This document shows positions 21,869 to 22,824 of a stretch of 22,824 nucleotides of DNA, piece by piece. Source of the DNA: Cycloclasticus sp. Lineage in GTDB: Bacteria; Pseudomonadota; Gammaproteobacteria; Methylococcales; Cycloclasticaceae. The notes beneath the pieces were generated by a model. That model had not been told where the DNA came from and did no database searches. It saw only the letters and a list, made by a program, of their open reading frames with translations. Made by a program: the position numbers and the translations under genes. The DNA lies in NCBI GenBank assembly GCA_018066825.1, contig JAGPVU010000153.1, forward strand, positions 1 through 22,824, given 5' to 3'. The stretch's first letter is position 1, and every line of letters starts with the position of its first letter.

Positions 21869-22824
21869 ATGAGTGAAGTAAGAGAAGTAGTGGTACTGAG
21901 TGCCGTACGTACAGCAATTGGGGATTTTGGTGGTAGTTTACAATCGGTGGAGCCAAGCGCATTAGCCGCCATAACATTAAAAGAAAGCGTCAGCAGAGCC
22001 GGTGTTAATCCAGCAGACGTTGGCATGGTGGTGATGGGCACCGTTATTCCTTCAGAAAAGAGGTCAGCATATACGGCGCGTATTGCACAAATTGAAGCAG
22101 GTATTCCTTGTGAAACGTCTTGTATCTCTGTTAATCGTTTATGTGGTAGTGGTATGCAAGCCATCGTTAATGCGGCGCAAGGAATCATGTTAGGTGATCA
22201 CGATATCGCTATCGCCGCTGGTGTCGAATCGATGAGTAATTCTTTTTACGCTGTCCCTGGCGCTCGTTGGGGTCATAAGATGGGTGACGGTCAACTGGTC
22301 GATATGATGCTGGCTGGCTTGACGGATCCTTTTGGCACAGGTCACATGGGGATGACGGCTGAAAATTTAGCGGACAAATATAACGTATCTCGTGAAGATC
22401 AGGATGCTTTGGCCATGACTAGCCACCAAAATGCAGCACGTGCTCAAGCTGAAGGACGTTTTGATTCACAAATCGTACCGGTGGAAATTAAAACACGCAA
22501 GGGTGTCACTGTTTTTGATAAAGACGAGCACGTTCGTGCAGATATTTCAATTGAAAAGCTTAGTGCCATGCGCCCAGCGTTTAAAAAAGACGGTTCAGTC
22601 ACTGCCGGTAATGCCTCTGGTATTAACGATGCTTCCTCAGCGATGGTCTTGATGGAAAGAAAAGCTGCCGAAGCTAAAGGCTTAAAGCCGATGGCGCGCT
22701 TGGTCGCCTACTCACATGCCGGTGTGGCACCTGAAATCATGGGCATTGGGCCGGTGCCTGCGGTACATAAAATTCTTGCAGCTACTGGTTTAAGTATTGA
22801 GGATATCGATGTTTTTGAAGTAAA
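21869..22824 (+). CDS. Acetyl-CoA acetyltransferase (thiolase), truncated at right edge
   Basis: Thiolase of the acetyl-CoA C-acetyltransferase type, which condenses two acetyl-CoA to acetoacetyl-CoA (first step of PHB synthesis) or runs in reverse in degradation. The frame is open for 318 codons to the window end, so about 75 C-terminal residues, with the second catalytic Cys and the GHP motif, are missing from view. The nucleophile is Cys92 in VNRLCGSGMQA, preceded by VVLSAVRTAIGDFGGSL. GVESMSN and MGMTAENLADKY follow the thiolase pattern, as does GNASGINDASSAMVLM. With phaC upstream it could be phaA, though thiolases of fatty-acid or aromatic-compound breakdown look alike; I therefore leave the symbol blank. 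Confidence 0.93.
   Translation, partial: MSEVREVVVLSAVRTAIGDFGGSLQSVEPSALAAITLKESVSRAGVNPADVGMVVMGTVIPSEKRSAYTARIAQIEAGIPCETSCISVNRLCGSGMQAIVNAAQGIMLGDHDIAIAAGVESMSNSFYAVPGARWGHKMGDGQLVDMMLAGLTDPFGTGHMGMTAENLADKYNVSREDQDALAMTSHQNAARAQAEGRFDSQIVPVEIKTRKGVTVFDKDEHVRADISIEKLSAMRPAFKKDGSVTAGNASGINDASSAMVLMERKAAEAKGLKPMARLVAYSHAGVAPEIMGIGPVPAVHKILAATGLSIEDIDVFEV

Noticed and set aside
21817..22188. Minus-strand frame of 123 codons opposite the thiolase start
   Set aside because: The plus strand reads as an unbroken thiolase with Cys92 and family motifs; the minus frame has none.

Overview
The window looks like core chromosome of a gammaproteobacterium with moderate-to-low GC. The evidence is the classic gene order pepA-holC-valS divergent from lptF-lptG, the tusDCB-tusE tRNA thiolation operon, a BepA-type periplasmic protease, Hsp15 (hslR), a monothiol-size glutaredoxin with a CPYC site, a DUF1289 protein and a class I PHA synthase. 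The mix of PHA synthase, thiolase and tandem periplasmic c-type cytochromes suggests a free-living aerobic, possibly marine, species. I cannot name the genus from sequence alone. There are no rRNA or tRNA genes, CRISPR arrays, insertion sequences or phage genes that I could see, and no gene-free stretch longer than 300 bases.

Layout. Positions 1-3838 hold the edge of a polysaccharide/glycan region: a GT4 glycosyltransferase entering from the left, then a leftward operon made of a two-receiver regulator, a GT2 glycosyltransferase and a second GT4 enzyme. A small DUF2970 membrane protein (3949-4167) faces the leftward pepA-holC-valS operon (8980 down to 4206). lptF and lptG read away from pepA and meet a leftward bepA-RDD pair (13165 down to 11256). 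Next is tusD-tusC-tusB-tusE (13233-14605), with stop/start overlaps, which converges on leftward grxC-hslR (15269 down to 14608).

From 15415 come two related small cytochromes c, a strong terminator, a small MORN/YwqK-type protein, and phaC with its own promoter and terminator. After that lie a DUF1289 protein, a small four-helix membrane protein directly upstream of a twin-RCK potassium channel, a leftward alpha/beta hydrolase, and the start of an acetyl-CoA acetyltransferase that runs off the right edge.

Functional themes are envelope assembly and quality control (lptFG, bepA, glycosyltransferases), translation and tRNA modification (valS, tusBCDE, hslR), periplasmic electron transfer, and carbon storage (phaC plus thiolase). 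The least understood unit is the small membrane protein plus RCK channel at 18806-20939, whose selectivity filter reads TTGFGE rather than TVGYGD. The second most unusual is the regulator whose first receiver has lost its phosphorylatable aspartate.
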